From positions 1,364,001 to 1,428,000 of the forward strand of contig NZ_FO704551.1 in NCBI RefSeq assembly GCF_000968175.1: DNA of 64,000 bases. The letters are read 5' to 3'. Each line of letters starts with the position of its first letter. Within the stretch, counting starts at the first letter, position 1. The position numbers were made by a program, and so were the translations under genes. Positions 14,931 to 24,080 of the stretch are shown here, piece after piece. Under the pieces are notes generated by a model. The model saw nothing but the letters and a program-made list of their open reading frames with translations, was not told where the DNA came from and made no database searches. Source of the DNA: Xenorhabdus poinarii G6. Lineage in GTDB: Bacteria; Pseudomonadota; Gammaproteobacteria; Enterobacterales; Enterobacteriaceae.

Positions 14931-15432
14931 TGAGGTGTATGTTGCTATTCGCCGGCAACTGCTGAAACAGTTAGCGGAGGCAGGGATCGCTATTCCAGTG
15001 GTGGCTGGATTCCAGTCAACCAAGCAGGGACGGGCAGATAATTTCGTGATGTTCTTCCCCATTGAAGAGGCGGCTCACGGCTGGCAGGGACGCAACTATA
15101 ATATCGTCGGACGCGACGCTAATCACCGTGAAATTCAGCTCGTAGAAAAAACGCTACAGATGCAGGGAATAGGAACGTATCAGGCATTGACCGCTAATGA
15201 TATTACCGCCACCGCGCGCATGATAGTGAACTCCCTGCCATTTGTGGAGGCGTTACGGAAACAACATATTGGTGTTCAGCGTGCCAGTAACCTGCGCACC
15301 CCGTTTTTTATTAACGATCAGGGTAACTATGAAATGTCACCCTCCTTTGATGTGAAAATCACCCATTCACGCATGATCACACCCAACACAGCCGTAGTTA
15401 ACGCGCTGTATTCTGGTATTTACCGAATCTAA
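14920..15432 (+). CDS. Neck/tail terminator protein (gp12-like, LIC_12616 family)
   Basis: The 170-residue product has IAIPVVAGFQSTKQGRADNFVMFFPI near the start and ALRKQHIGVQRASNLRTPFFINDQGNYEMSPSFDVKITHSR near the end, matching phage neck terminator proteins that cap the tail tube. It immediately precedes the sheath gene, as expected. Confidence 0.72.
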   Translation: MTDNEVYVAIRRQLLKQLAEAGIAIPVVAGFQSTKQGRADNFVMFFPIEEAAHGWQGRNYNIVGRDANHREIQLVEKTLQMQGIGTYQALTANDITATARMIVNSLPFVEALRKQHIGVQRASNLRTPFFINDQGNYEMSPSFDVKITHSRMITPNTAVVNALYSGIYRI

Positions 15433-15460
15433 CTCACCTAAACTAATAAGGTTTTGTCGT

Positions 15461-16948
15461 ATGCCAATTAAACAAACTCGATACGTTGATATCGCATCAG
15501 CGGTGATTGGCGCGTCTGCTGTTCCGATGCGTAAATTGACCGCGCGTTTATTTTCAACTAATCCCAAAATTCCCGCCGGTAAGGTGCTGGAATTTGCCCC
15601 CGGTCAGGTTGATGATTTATTGGGCGCAGATTCACCGGAGGCCAAATTCGCCCGTCAGTATTTCAGCTATGTCAGTCCCGCACCGGTCAGTAAACCCAAA
15701 GAGATACAGATAGCCACCTATGAGCCGATAGGTCGCGCACCGTCGATTTATGGCACACGCGCCGCCGCGCTGGATGAACTCAAGGCGCTGGTGGATGGCA
15801 CGATCACCGTGAGCATTGGCGGGGTAACGAAAACATTTACCGATATCGATTTATCGAAAGCCGCGTCTTACGCCGATGTTGGTTCGGCTGTACAGGCCAA
15901 ACTGAACGCTGAGAAAACCCCGCAATTTGCCAATGCCTATCTCACCTTTAACGCAATGGACAGTGCGTTCGTACTCAGTGGCGGGGTGCAGGAAAAATCC
16001 GATATCAATGTGGCGTATTCGGTGCTGGCGGACGCGATGGGATTATCATCCGGCACGCGCTCAGCCGGGAATGCGGCGCAATCACCTCTGGAGGCATTTA
16101 TTGCCGCGGAAAAGGTCTCGGACTCGTTCGGCAGCGCGACATTCCTGACGGATATCCCGTTGCCGCAGGCGGCAGAGCTGGCGCAGTACGTGGCAGGCGA
16201 AAACGTCAAATACCAGTTGCATCTGAATGTTACCGCCGAGGACGCCGAGGACTGGAGCGCGGCACTGATCGGGACGGCCTCTACCGGGTTAAACCTGAAA
16301 ACTCATGATGACCATTTTGTACAGGCGTTACCGATGGCGATCATGGCCGCAACCGATTATGACCGGACAAATGCCACAACCAACTATATGTATCGTCAGT
16401 TTGGGGTTACGTTCCCGTCACAAATCAGCACCGATCTGAACGCGGATACACTCGATAAATTGCGGGTGAACTACTACGGTGAAACGGCGGTAGCAGGATC
16501 GCAAATTCGTTTCTATCAGCGCGGCTTTCTGTGTGGTGGTGCGTCAAATCCGTTGGATATGAGTGTTCACGCTAACGAGCAGTGGTTGAAATCCTACATC
16601 ACCCAGCAATGGTTTTCGTTACTGATGTCCACGCGCGGTATTCTGGCCAACAAAGACGGAGAGGCGCGGGCGATGACAGTGATCGCAGGGGCAGTGACCA
16701 AGGGGATCAATAACGGCACGATATTACCGGGCAAGTCCCTAACCGAAGTCCAGAAAATCGCGGTCGCGGATGCGTCCGGGGATGATTTGGCGTGGCACGA
16801 CGTACAGGACAAGGGGTACTGGTATAACACCCAAATTGTGGAAAACACCGGAAAATCTGGCCTGCCTGAATATGTCATGAAATACGTGCTGATTTACAGC
16901 AAAGGCGATTGGGTTCGCAAAGTCGAGGGAAGCCATAACCTCGTTTAA
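15461..16948 (+). CDS. Contractile tail sheath protein (DUF3383)
   Basis: The 495-residue protein belongs to the DUF3383 sheath-like family. It forms the contractile outer tube. Indicators are the N-terminal IPIKQ-type strand exchange region, the DLSKAASYADVGSAVQAKLN segment shared with other sheath and tail proteins, YRQFGVTFPSQISTDLNADTLDKLRVNYYG, and a C-terminal VEGSHNLV. It is the first gene of the tail module and is followed by the tube. Confidence 0.88.
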   Translation: MPIKQTRYVDIASAVIGASAVPMRKLTARLFSTNPKIPAGKVLEFAPGQVDDLLGADSPEAKFARQYFSYVSPAPVSKPKEIQIATYEPIGRAPSIYGTRAAALDELKALVDGTITVSIGGVTKTFTDIDLSKAASYADVGSAVQAKLNAEKTPQFANAYLTFNAMDSAFVLSGGVQEKSDINVAYSVLADAMGLSSGTRSAGNAAQSPLEAFIAAEKVSDSFGSATFLTDIPLPQAAELAQYVAGENVKYQLHLNVTAEDAEDWSAALIGTASTGLNLKTHDDHFVQALPMAIMAATDYDRTNATTNYMYRQFGVTFPSQISTDLNADTLDKLRVNYYGETAVAGSQIRFYQRGFLCGGASNPLDMSVHANEQWLKSYITQQWFSLLMSTRGILANKDGEARAMTVIAGAVTKGINNGTILPGKSLTEVQKIAVADASGDDLAWHDVQDKGYWYNTQIVENTGKSGLPEYVMKYVLIYSKGDWVRKVEGSHNLV

Positions 16949-16963
16949 TTGAAGGAGTAGAGT

Positions 16964-17416
16964 ATGAGTGATGTATCTGCAACCGGCCTGAGTTTAGTGA
17001 TTCAGGCCACTAAAACGTTTCCGTCGGGTATTCAAATCAGCCAATTTGCGGACGATGCCGACCCATTAGATTTACCCGCTGTTGATATCGCGCAAACAGG
17101 CATGGATATCAACGGTAATCTGGTGAGCTGGTCAACGCCGACCCCACAGACGGTAACCATTAACGTGCTGGCAGGTAGTGAGGAGGACGAGAATCTCTCT
17201 ATTTTGCTGGAGGCCAACACGGCCAAACGTGGGCGTCGCCATGCCGGTGACATTATCACGCTGGTGGCCTCCTATGGAGATGGATCTACTACCACGGCGC
17301 GCAACGGCAAAATCACCAACGGCAGTCGGGGTAACTCAGCCGCCAGTGCCGGACGTCTTAAATCCAAACAATACACGTTTGTTTTTCAGGATTTTGACCG
17401 CACTCGCGCACGTTAA
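16964..17416 (+). CDS. Tail tube protein
   Basis: The 150-residue beta-rich product (GIQISQFADDADPLDLPAVDIAQTG ... YTFVFQDFDRTRAR) lies directly after the sheath, where contractile phages encode the inner tube. Length and fold pattern agree with tube proteins. Database names for close relatives vary, so the tube call rests mainly on position. Confidence 0.7.
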   Translation: MSDVSATGLSLVIQATKTFPSGIQISQFADDADPLDLPAVDIAQTGMDINGNLVSWSTPTPQTVTINVLAGSEEDENLSILLEANTAKRGRRHAGDIITLVASYGDGSTTTARNGKITNGSRGNSAASAGRLKSKQYTFVFQDFDRTRAR

Positions 17417-17458
17417 ACTTTTCTGGCGGGTTGCCCGCCTTTTTGATTTGAGGTTGCC

Positions 17459-17917
17459 ATGTTGATTAAACCCAAAACTATCACCATCACGGATGCAGAC
17501 CGTGAGGAGCATCAATTTATTATCAGCCGATTACCTGCCACGGTCGGGCGCGAAATTCTGGCGAAATACCCGCTGTCCAATGCGCCGAAAATTGGCGATT
17601 ACGCAATCAGTCATGAAGCGATGCTCAAAATGATGCGCTATGTGGCGGTTGAGGTGGACGGGCAGGAAATCCTGCTCAAGACCCAGACCCTGATTGATAA
17701 CCACGTCCCCGATGGTGAAGCGCTGATCCGTCTGGAACTCGAAATGCTACGGTACAACACCAGTTTTTTCGGGGGCGACGGGAGCCGCGGTTTCCTCCAA
17801 TTCCTGCTGGACAAAATCAGCGGTTCACTCCCGTCGATTATCAAAACGCTGATGGGTTCATTGCCGTTATCGTCAGCGCCGGATTCGCCACCCTCACCGA
17901 ACTCAAAACGTCGATAG
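17459..17917 (+). CDS. Tail assembly chaperone, frame-0 (short) product
   Basis: The 152-residue product is encoded between tube and tape measure, the fixed place of tail assembly chaperones that coat the tape measure protein. It has an alpha/beta start (ITITDADREEHQFIISRLPATVGREI) and a proline/serine-rich end. Within it lies a T TTT TTC slippery heptamer, so this frame gives the short form and a -1 shift gives a longer one (see separate entry). Confidence 0.78.
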   Translation: MLIKPKTITITDADREEHQFIISRLPATVGREILAKYPLSNAPKIGDYAISHEAMLKMMRYVAVEVDGQEILLKTQTLIDNHVPDGEALIRLELEMLRYNTSFFGGDGSRGFLQFLLDKISGSLPSIIKTLMGSLPLSSAPDSPPSPNSKRR

Positions 17918-18006
17918 ATTTGGAAGAGGCGTTCGACCTGTGGGAAATCGCCATCACCAACCGTTATAACGAGGCACTGGCAGCGTCAACGGACAGAACG
18001 AGGTAA
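17459..18006 (+). CDS. Tail assembly chaperone -1 frameshift fusion
   Basis: A -1 shift on T TTT TTC (17764-17770, in phase with frame 0) joins the first 103 codons to a second open frame ending at TAA 18004-18006, giving about 182 residues. The downstream frame reads protein-like: TPVDYQNADGFIAVIVSAGF then TELKTSIDLEEAFDLWEIAI and TNRYNEALA, the helical character of chaperone extensions. It has no good start of its own, and it ends two bases before the tape measure ATG. Long-form chaperones made this way recruit the tape measure to the tail in lambda- and P2-type phages. Confidence 0.75.
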
Positions 18007-18008
18007 TC

Positions 18009-20225
18009 ATGTCACTGTTAGACACATTCGTGCAGGTATTTGAATTTGATACCCGGCAGGCGGATGCCGCCTTTGATCAGTTCCGCCGCTCTACTGATGA
18101 CATCATTGCGGATATGCGGCGGGCGCAACAGGCTGCGGAGTCCGGGGCGGGGGGATTTGGCAGTTTCGTGCAGGCGCTGGCGACGTCATTACAGGACATT
18201 TCCGGCAGTGACGGTATTGATATTGATGTCGATTTGCACGACACACAGGAAAAACTGACATCAGTCCGGGAAAAAATCAGCGAGCTGGAGAGTACTATCG
18301 CAGCCCTCGATAGTCAGCGTGAGCAGGCCAGTCAGGGAATGCAGGACAGCAACGCAACCGTCAGTGAGCTGACAGCGCAGTATGATCAGCTACAGGCTGA
18401 ATTAACGTCTCTGAATGGTGAGCTAAACAGCCTGACGGACGCCGAGCAAAAAAACGCTAAAGCAAAGGAGGCAGTGAATGCCATTGTGGAGGCGCTACAG
18501 GCTGACTATGCAAAGTTTGTGGAAACGATGCGTACCAAAGGCATTCAGGCCGCGATAGAGGAAGCCAAAGCGCAGAGCCACTTACAGCGGATGCTGACTG
18601 ATACGGAAGGCAAGTACAAAGCGGCGGGGGAATCCGTCGCCGGTTTTGCCACTAAGGCATTGGGTGCGGTCGGGATTGTGATGAGCCTCGGCGCGATTTT
18701 TTCCGATGCGGTATCACGCTCGCAGGAAATTGAAGCCCTCGACAGACTGGGTAAAAAAATCGGTGTTGCTACGGCCGATGTGGATGCGTTCGGTGGCGCA
18801 CTGGCCGAGCTGGGCGGCTCACGTGAAGCGGCACAGTCTGATTTAGAAGCGATGGCGAAATCATTTGGTAACACCACGAATTCCATGGAAAAAATCCTCG
18901 CCACGGCGGATAGAGTCAAGGGAATGAAATTTGACAAAGCCAAAGCCACGCTGGCAGGGATGGGGGTCTCTGATGAGAAGACCGTTGAACTGATGATGAA
19001 AGGCCGTAAAGAGCTGGAACGGGTGATGGGGATTCAGAAAGAGTACTCCGGTATCACCAAAGAAAGCATCGAAAAATCCATCAAGTTCAATGCGGCCATG
19101 AGCAAATTTAGACAGTCTTCAGGCTTGCTGAAAAACAGTTTTCTGGAGATGGTTATTCCGGTACTGGTCAAAGGTATGGACTGGCTGTCCAAATTCATCG
19201 ATTTCTGCAAATCCAACAAGCAATTGATTATTGGTTTTTTTCTGGCTGTCGGTATTGCCATTGCCGCCTACTACGTACCGCCGATGTTAGCCGCTGCGGC
19301 TGCAACACTCGCCGCTACATGGCCCATTCTGGCGATTATTGCCATTATCGCCTTATTGGCTACTGCGTTCGCCATTGTCTATGACGACATTATGAATTTT
19401 ATCGAGGGTAATGACTCGATGATCGGGCGCCTGCTCGACAAGTACCCGATGCTGAAAAAAGTCATCATGGCCTTGTGGGAGGCATGGCAGGTGCTGTTCG
19501 GCTACCTGAAAGTGGCGGTGAAATTTGTCGCTGATATCGTGGTGTCCGCGTTTAATTACATGGATCAGAAAATCACAGCGTTTATCAACTGGCTGTTGGA
19601 TTCGATTGCCTCCCTGACTAAATGGAGTAGTCAATTCAGCGGCGTGTTTGATACCGTTTCTGATGCCGTGGTGGGTGCATTCAAATGGATGTGGGAACAG
19701 GTGGAAAAAATTATCGGCTGGATAAGTCAAGGGCTGGATGCCGTATCCAAAGGCATTAGTACCGTGAAGGGCTGGTTTGGCTTTGGTAGTGATAAACCAG
19801 TTAATCTTGAGCAGAACGTGGAGCAAACGGTCACTAACAAAGATGCCGAGCAGTACCTCGATGTGCTGGCTGCCAAACGTAAAAGCGCACAGGAATCGGG
19901 TATGGATACCGGTGATCTGGATCAGGAAATCAGGCTATTGCGTCAACAGCTGGCGGACGGGAAAAGCGCGGCTGATGTGGTGGCAGGCGTCGAGGCGGCG
20001 AATAAAAAACTGATGATGGCCTCGCAAAATCCCCTCAACCCCGTGACCAGTCAGGCGATCAGTAACCAGTCACACCAGACTAATGAGGTCAACACCCAAA
20101 TTGGGGAGGTTAACATTAAAACGGCAGCGACCGACGCGCAGGGCATTGCCAATGACATGAGAAGCGAACTCAGCAATCAGTTAAAAGATTTAGGTCAGCA
20201 AACAGCCACGGGGGTAGCGAAATGA
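18009..20225 (+). CDS. Tape measure protein
   Basis: The 738-residue protein sets tail length. Residues about 80-180 are coiled coil rich in Glu, Gln and Ser. Residues about 403-459 are a hydrophobic region (LIIGFFLAVGIAIAAYY and LAIIAIIALLATAFAIVY), and a Trp-rich helical segment follows. The C-terminal 130 residues are polar with repeated Gln and Asn. Position after the chaperone and size are decisive. Its stop overlaps the next start by four bases. Confidence 0.9.
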   Translation: MSLLDTFVQVFEFDTRQADAAFDQFRRSTDDIIADMRRAQQAAESGAGGFGSFVQALATSLQDISGSDGIDIDVDLHDTQEKLTSVREKISELESTIAALDSQREQASQGMQDSNATVSELTAQYDQLQAELTSLNGELNSLTDAEQKNAKAKEAVNAIVEALQADYAKFVETMRTKGIQAAIEEAKAQSHLQRMLTDTEGKYKAAGESVAGFATKALGAVGIVMSLGAIFSDAVSRSQEIEALDRLGKKIGVATADVDAFGGALAELGGSREAAQSDLEAMAKSFGNTTNSMEKILATADRVKGMKFDKAKATLAGMGVSDEKTVELMMKGRKELERVMGIQKEYSGITKESIEKSIKFNAAMSKFRQSSGLLKNSFLEMVIPVLVKGMDWLSKFIDFCKSNKQLIIGFFLAVGIAIAAYYVPPMLAAAAATLAATWPILAIIAIIALLATAFAIVYDDIMNFIEGNDSMIGRLLDKYPMLKKVIMALWEAWQVLFGYLKVAVKFVADIVVSAFNYMDQKITAFINWLLDSIASLTKWSSQFSGVFDTVSDAVVGAFKWMWEQVEKIIGWISQGLDAVSKGISTVKGWFGFGSDKPVNLEQNVEQTVTNKDAEQYLDVLAAKRKSAQESGMDTGDLDQEIRLLRQQLADGKSAADVVAGVEAANKKLMMASQNPLNPVTSQAISNQSHQTNEVNTQIGEVNIKTAATDAQGIANDMRSELSNQLKDLGQQTATGVAK

Positions 20226-20749
20226 TCACTGAAGTGAAAATTTTTAACGTGAACAACTTCGCTACCTTGTTCGAGAGTGCCAGCCCGATTCAAATCAGTG
20301 TCCGGGATGAGCACAAGGTAACAAAATTTCAGGTCGAGAACGGGGAAACTCGCAGTGATCATATTGTGGTGGAGGCGGTAGAGATTGGCATGGAGTTGTT
20401 GCTTACCGGTGAGTTGAAAGACGATTTTTCGACCATGCAGCAAGCGTATGACACTCACCAGTTAGTCGGCATTCAGACACGGGTTAAAACCTACCAGCCG
20501 ATGATACTCGTCAATTTTTTTCACGATGAAGTCCCGGAGATGGCGGATGCGATCAAGTTATCCCTGCGGTTCAGCGAATGGCGCACTGTCGAGCCGGAAT
20601 ACGGCGCCCTCCCGCCGCGGCGGGTGGCGAAAAAATCGCAATCTGGCACGGTCAACCGGGGTAATGTGCAAACTAAACCTGTTGAGGGCAAAAAAAAATC
20701 CGTCGCCGCCAAAATTATGGATGGCGAAAGTATCTTCGGTAAATCATAA
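20222..20749 (+). CDS. Baseplate-region tail protein
   Basis: The 175-residue protein begins MITEVKIFNVNNFATLFESASPIQISVRDE and has a beta-rich core with VEAVEIGMELLLTG and KLSLRFSEWRTVEPEYG, followed by a basic, disordered C terminus. It lies between tape measure and baseplate plug, where contractile phages place an initiator that joins tube to hub. A precise family is not assigned. Confidence 0.62.
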   Translation: MITEVKIFNVNNFATLFESASPIQISVRDEHKVTKFQVENGETRSDHIVVEAVEIGMELLLTGELKDDFSTMQQAYDTHQLVGIQTRVKTYQPMILVNFFHDEVPEMADAIKLSLRFSEWRTVEPEYGALPPRRVAKKSQSGTVNRGNVQTKPVEGKKKSVAAKIMDGESIFGKS

Positions 20750-20761
20750 CAGAGGTCAATC

Positions 20762-21082
20762 ATGCGTGAAATTCCGTTACGCGCTATTCCTAACCAGCGG
20801 CTGGCGGTCACGCTGGACGATGCTAACTGGCTGATCACCGTCAAAACCGCCAGAAACATGATGCTGTGTGATATCCAGCGTGATGATGTCATGGTTATTC
20901 AGGGTAGCCGGTTGATCCCTAATGCCCCATTAATTCCGTATGCCTGCCTCGGTTCGACAGGCAATTTTGCCGTATTGACTGAGCAGGATGAACTGCCCTG
21001 GTGGGAACATTTCGAGTCAACCCAAACATTAATTTACTGGGGGAATGATGACAGATCTGAGACGCATCCGGCTGGGGATTGA
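20762..21082 (+). CDS. Baseplate plug protein (Pam3 gp18-like)
   Basis: The 106-residue product has the compact pattern REIPLRAIPNQRLAVTLDD, NWLITVKTARNMMLCDIQRD, and LIPYACLGSTGNFAVLTEQDELPWWEHFE. This matches the small baseplate plug family known from cyanophage Pam3, which closes the end of the tail tube. It overlaps the hub gene by about 35 bases. Confidence 0.75.
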   Translation: MREIPLRAIPNQRLAVTLDDANWLITVKTARNMMLCDIQRDDVMVIQGSRLIPNAPLIPYACLGSTGNFAVLTEQDELPWWEHFESTQTLIYWGNDDRSETHPAGD

Positions 21083-21863
21083 GATCAGCGGGCGGCTGAA
21101 CTGGTACGAGGGCATGCGTATCTCAGCCTCCGGCACGAAATATGCCAATCCCCTGCAAAATGAATGTTCGGTCAATATCGATGGCCTGAGCAGTGACACC
21201 CGCGATTACCTCCTGACACAGACCAGTCCCTACACCAAAAACAAACAGCCCCGCCGCCTGATACTGGAAGCAGGACGGGTGAACACCGGACTGTTTCGGG
21301 TGTTTGTCGGCGATATTGTCAGCGCAGAAATTGCCTCACCGCCTGATGTGACCCTCACCCTGAAAGCCAAAACCGGAAATAGCAGTAGTGGTGAGATTGT
21401 TTCGTCCTCCGGTGGCGCGATAAAAAAACTGTCTGAAATTGCGCAGGGGATTGCCAATGACTGTCAGGTCAAACTGGATTTTCAGGCCACCGATAAAAAT
21501 ATCGCCAACTGGTATTACTGTGGTGCGGCGCTGTCTCAGATCGCGCGATTACAGGAATCCGGTCACGTCAAAGCGTTTATTGATGACGAAGTTTTGTACG
21601 TCAAAGACAGTAGTAAGGCACTGAAAAACCGCCTGCATATCCTGAATATGAAATCGGGTATGGTCGGCATTCCCAAAGCCACCGAAAAAGGACTAGACGT
21701 CAGTTTCCTGATTGATGGCGAATCGTTCCTCGGCGGCATGCTGCGCCTTGATAGCAAACTGAATAAATCCCTCAACGGCGATTATATTATTGAACAACTG
21801 AAATTCGATATCGCCTCTCACGATGACGCTTTTTTCTACACAGCAACCTGCAAACGAGCGTAA
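21048..21863 (+). CDS. Baseplate hub protein
   Basis: The 271-residue protein resembles gp27/gpD-type baseplate hubs that connect tube and spike. It contains IEISGRLNWYEGMRISASGTKYANPLQNECSVNIDGLS, a SEIAQGIANDCQVKLDFQATDKNI helix and a C-terminal QLKFDIASHDDAFFYTATCKR strand pair. Of two tandem ATGs (21045, 21048) the second is better spaced from the GGGGGA site. It precedes the spike gene. Confidence 0.75.
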   Translation: MTDLRRIRLGIEISGRLNWYEGMRISASGTKYANPLQNECSVNIDGLSSDTRDYLLTQTSPYTKNKQPRRLILEAGRVNTGLFRVFVGDIVSAEIASPPDVTLTLKAKTGNSSSGEIVSSSGGAIKKLSEIAQGIANDCQVKLDFQATDKNIANWYYCGAALSQIARLQESGHVKAFIDDEVLYVKDSSKALKNRLHILNMKSGMVGIPKATEKGLDVSFLIDGESFLGGMLRLDSKLNKSLNGDYIIEQLKFDIASHDDAFFYTATCKRA

Positions 21864-21866
21864 ACC

Positions 21867-22559
21867 ATGAATCAACCGAATAGTGATATAGCCAGCGAGG
21901 GCAGCCTCGCCGGGCAGTTTATGGCGGCATTTCGTAACCTGATGCTCAACGTCGAGGACATGCTCCCGGCGACGGTTGTGAGCTATGACGACCAGACTAA
22001 CCGTGCGGTGATTAAACCGTTGGTGATGATGGCGACCACTGAGGGAAAAACCGTTTCACGTGCACCATTGGCGAATATTCCGGTGTTCCGTTTTGGTGGT
22101 GGCGGTTTTTTTCTGCGTGTTCCTATCAGAGCGGGGGATTTTGGTTGGTTAAAAGCCAACGACCGCGATATCAGCCTGATATTCCAGCGCGGCGGACAGG
22201 AAGACCAGCCCAACACCGCCCGGCTGCATTCGTTCAGTGACGCGATGTTTGTCCCGGACACTATCAAGGGCTGGGCAATAGACGGAAAGAATCTGGATGC
22301 ATTGGTCATTCAGTCAATGGATGGTTCGGTCTGTTTGTCGTTACACAGTAATAAACTGGTGATTGACAGCCCGTTGCTCGAAATCAACGTGCCGGAAACC
22401 CGGTTTACCGGCAATGTCACCATTAACGGCAACTATGCGGTGAACGGGAACAGTGACTCTTACGGTGGCACAATGCGCCATAACGGACGCAATATTGGTG
22501 ATACCCACCAGCACAGCGGGGTACACACTGGCGATGGCAATACAGGAGCACCATTATGA
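21867..22559 (+). CDS. Gp138-family membrane-puncturing spike
   Basis: The 230-residue protein is a central spike of the Gp138 type. The N terminus has an OB-like domain (MLPATVVSYDDQTNRAVIKPLV), the middle has VPIRAGDFGWLKANDRDISL, and the C-terminal beta-helix ends GDTHQHSGVHTGDGNTGAP. The HxH pair and following His are the usual iron-binding tip. It overlaps the gp25-like gene by ATGA. Confidence 0.88.
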   Translation: MNQPNSDIASEGSLAGQFMAAFRNLMLNVEDMLPATVVSYDDQTNRAVIKPLVMMATTEGKTVSRAPLANIPVFRFGGGGFFLRVPIRAGDFGWLKANDRDISLIFQRGGQEDQPNTARLHSFSDAMFVPDTIKGWAIDGKNLDALVIQSMDGSVCLSLHSNKLVIDSPLLEINVPETRFTGNVTINGNYAVNGNSDSYGGTMRHNGRNIGDTHQHSGVHTGDGNTGAPL

Positions 22560-22900
22560 TCACCTTTGCTGTAGATGAGAATAACGATTTGGTGCTGGGG
22601 GATGACGGCAACCTGTCACTGTGCAAAAACGCACAGGCCGTCAGTAATCTTTGCGTTCACTACGCTCGCGCCCTGCGCGGGGAGATGCTGCATAAAGTGG
22701 ATAAAGGTCTGCCGTACTGGAAAACCGTGTTTGGCCGGCAGGCTGATATCCCGATGTTTGAAGCCGCGTTCCGTGAGCGCATGCGTGAGGTGGACGGTGT
22801 GGAAGAAGTGGTCTCTTTTCAGGCAGAAATCGCGGATAACGAGTTGCGCTACATCACCGTGATCCGCTCAATTTACGGGAGTTTTACCCTCAATGGCTGA
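22556..22900 (+). CDS. Baseplate wedge protein, gp25-like
   Basis: The 114-residue protein has the gpW/gp25 character: VDENNDLVLGDDGNLSLCKNAQAVSNLC at the start and LRGEMLHKVDKGLPYWKTVFG in the middle. T4 gp25 and its relatives nucleate sheath polymerisation from the wedge. It overlaps the spike upstream and baseplate J downstream, the common contractile-tail order. Confidence 0.75.
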   Translation: MITFAVDENNDLVLGDDGNLSLCKNAQAVSNLCVHYARALRGEMLHKVDKGLPYWKTVFGRQADIPMFEAAFRERMREVDGVEEVVSFQAEIADNELRYITVIRSIYGSFTLNG

Positions 22901-24080
22901 TTATCACTACATTACCCGACAGGGCGTGATTGTGCCGGATACCGCGGAATTACGTCATGATGTGGAAAACGATTTTTACGCGGCGTTCGGACAGGACATC
23001 GATTTGTCACCGGAAACTCCGCAAGGCTTATTAGTGACGATGGAAACTGAAAACCGCGATGCGATGGTGCGCAACAATGCGGAACTGGCTAATCAGATTA
23101 ACCCCGATATTGCTGGTGGCGTATTTTTAGATGCGATCTGGGCGCTGATGGGTGGCGGGCGTTTTGCGGCTACTCGTTCGTATCTCAGCAATGTCGAATT
23201 CGGCGGTGTGCCCGATACAATAATTCCGACAGGGGCACTGGCCGAGTCAGTCACCGGGGCGCGGTTTGAAACGATCAGTACGCTGATTATCGGCAAGAAC
23301 GGTAAAACTATCGGTGATATGCGAGCCATTGAGCCGGGCAGTATCGAATGCAAAGCCGGGCATCTTGAGCGTGTTGCTAGTTCCGTCTTGGGCTGGGAAA
23401 CCGTCACCAATCCGACTCATGCGGTTGTCGGGCGTGACGCGGAATCCGATATCAGCGCCCGGCGTCGGCGCAAACAAACACTGGCAAAAAATACCGTCAG
23501 CGTGGGAGAGGCGATCACGTCTTCCCTGTACGAACTGGAGGGAGTTAATTCGCTGTCGTTCCGTGAGAACTATGCGCCGCAGATTATCACAGTTGACGGT
23601 ATTAAACTGCTGCCCCATAGCGTCTATGTTTGCGTGGAGGGCGGTGACCGCGAGGAAATCGCCCGTGCGTTACTGCGCACTAAAACCATTGGAGCAGCCT
23701 ATAACGGAAAAGAAGTGGTGACCGTAACGGAACGCGTCAGCGGGCAGGAGTATGAAATCCGTTTTGACCACCCGACTGAGAAAGTGGTTTTCTGCCGTGT
23801 CACCGTAAAAAAATCCACCATGGACGCGCAAAGCCTGATCCCCGCCGCCATAGAACAATGGGTACGGGGTGAGCTGGATGGCGATAATGGGCTGGTCGTC
23901 GGGCGGGAGGTATCACCGTTTGAAATTTCCGCCGCCATTAACAGCATTGAACCACGTCTGTTTATCACCAACGTTGAGTTATCCATTGATGGTCAAAACT
24001 GGTTAATGGGGACAATCCCAATAAAAATCAATGAAGTGGCGCGATTGCACCGTGGTTCAGTACAGGTAGTCATTATATGA
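22893..24080 (+). CDS. Baseplate J / gp47-like wedge protein
   Basis: The 395-residue protein matches the baseplate J family: DLSPETPQGLLVTMETENRDAM, then GGVFLDAIWALMGGGRFAATRS and a middle with NPTHAVVGRDAESDISARRRRKQ. In T4 the homologues gp6 and gp47 form the wedge ring. Its overlap with the gp25-like and DUF2612 genes supports one operon. Confidence 0.88.
   Translation: MADYHYITRQGVIVPDTAELRHDVENDFYAAFGQDIDLSPETPQGLLVTMETENRDAMVRNNAELANQINPDIAGGVFLDAIWALMGGGRFAATRSYLSNVEFGGVPDTIIPTGALAESVTGARFETISTLIIGKNGKTIGDMRAIEPGSIECKAGHLERVASSVLGWETVTNPTHAVVGRDAESDISARRRRKQTLAKNTVSVGEAITSSLYELEGVNSLSFRENYAPQIITVDGIKLLPHSVYVCVEGGDREEIARALLRTKTIGAAYNGKEVVTVTERVSGQEYEIRFDHPTEKVVFCRVTVKKSTMDAQSLIPAAIEQWVRGELDGDNGLVVGREVSPFEISAAINSIEPRLFITNVELSIDGQNWLMGTIPIKINEVARLHRGSVQVVII

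Noticed and set aside
19353..19826. Minus-strand 157-codon frame in the tape measure gene
   Set aside because: His-rich, no ribosome site, and wholly inside an intact gene.
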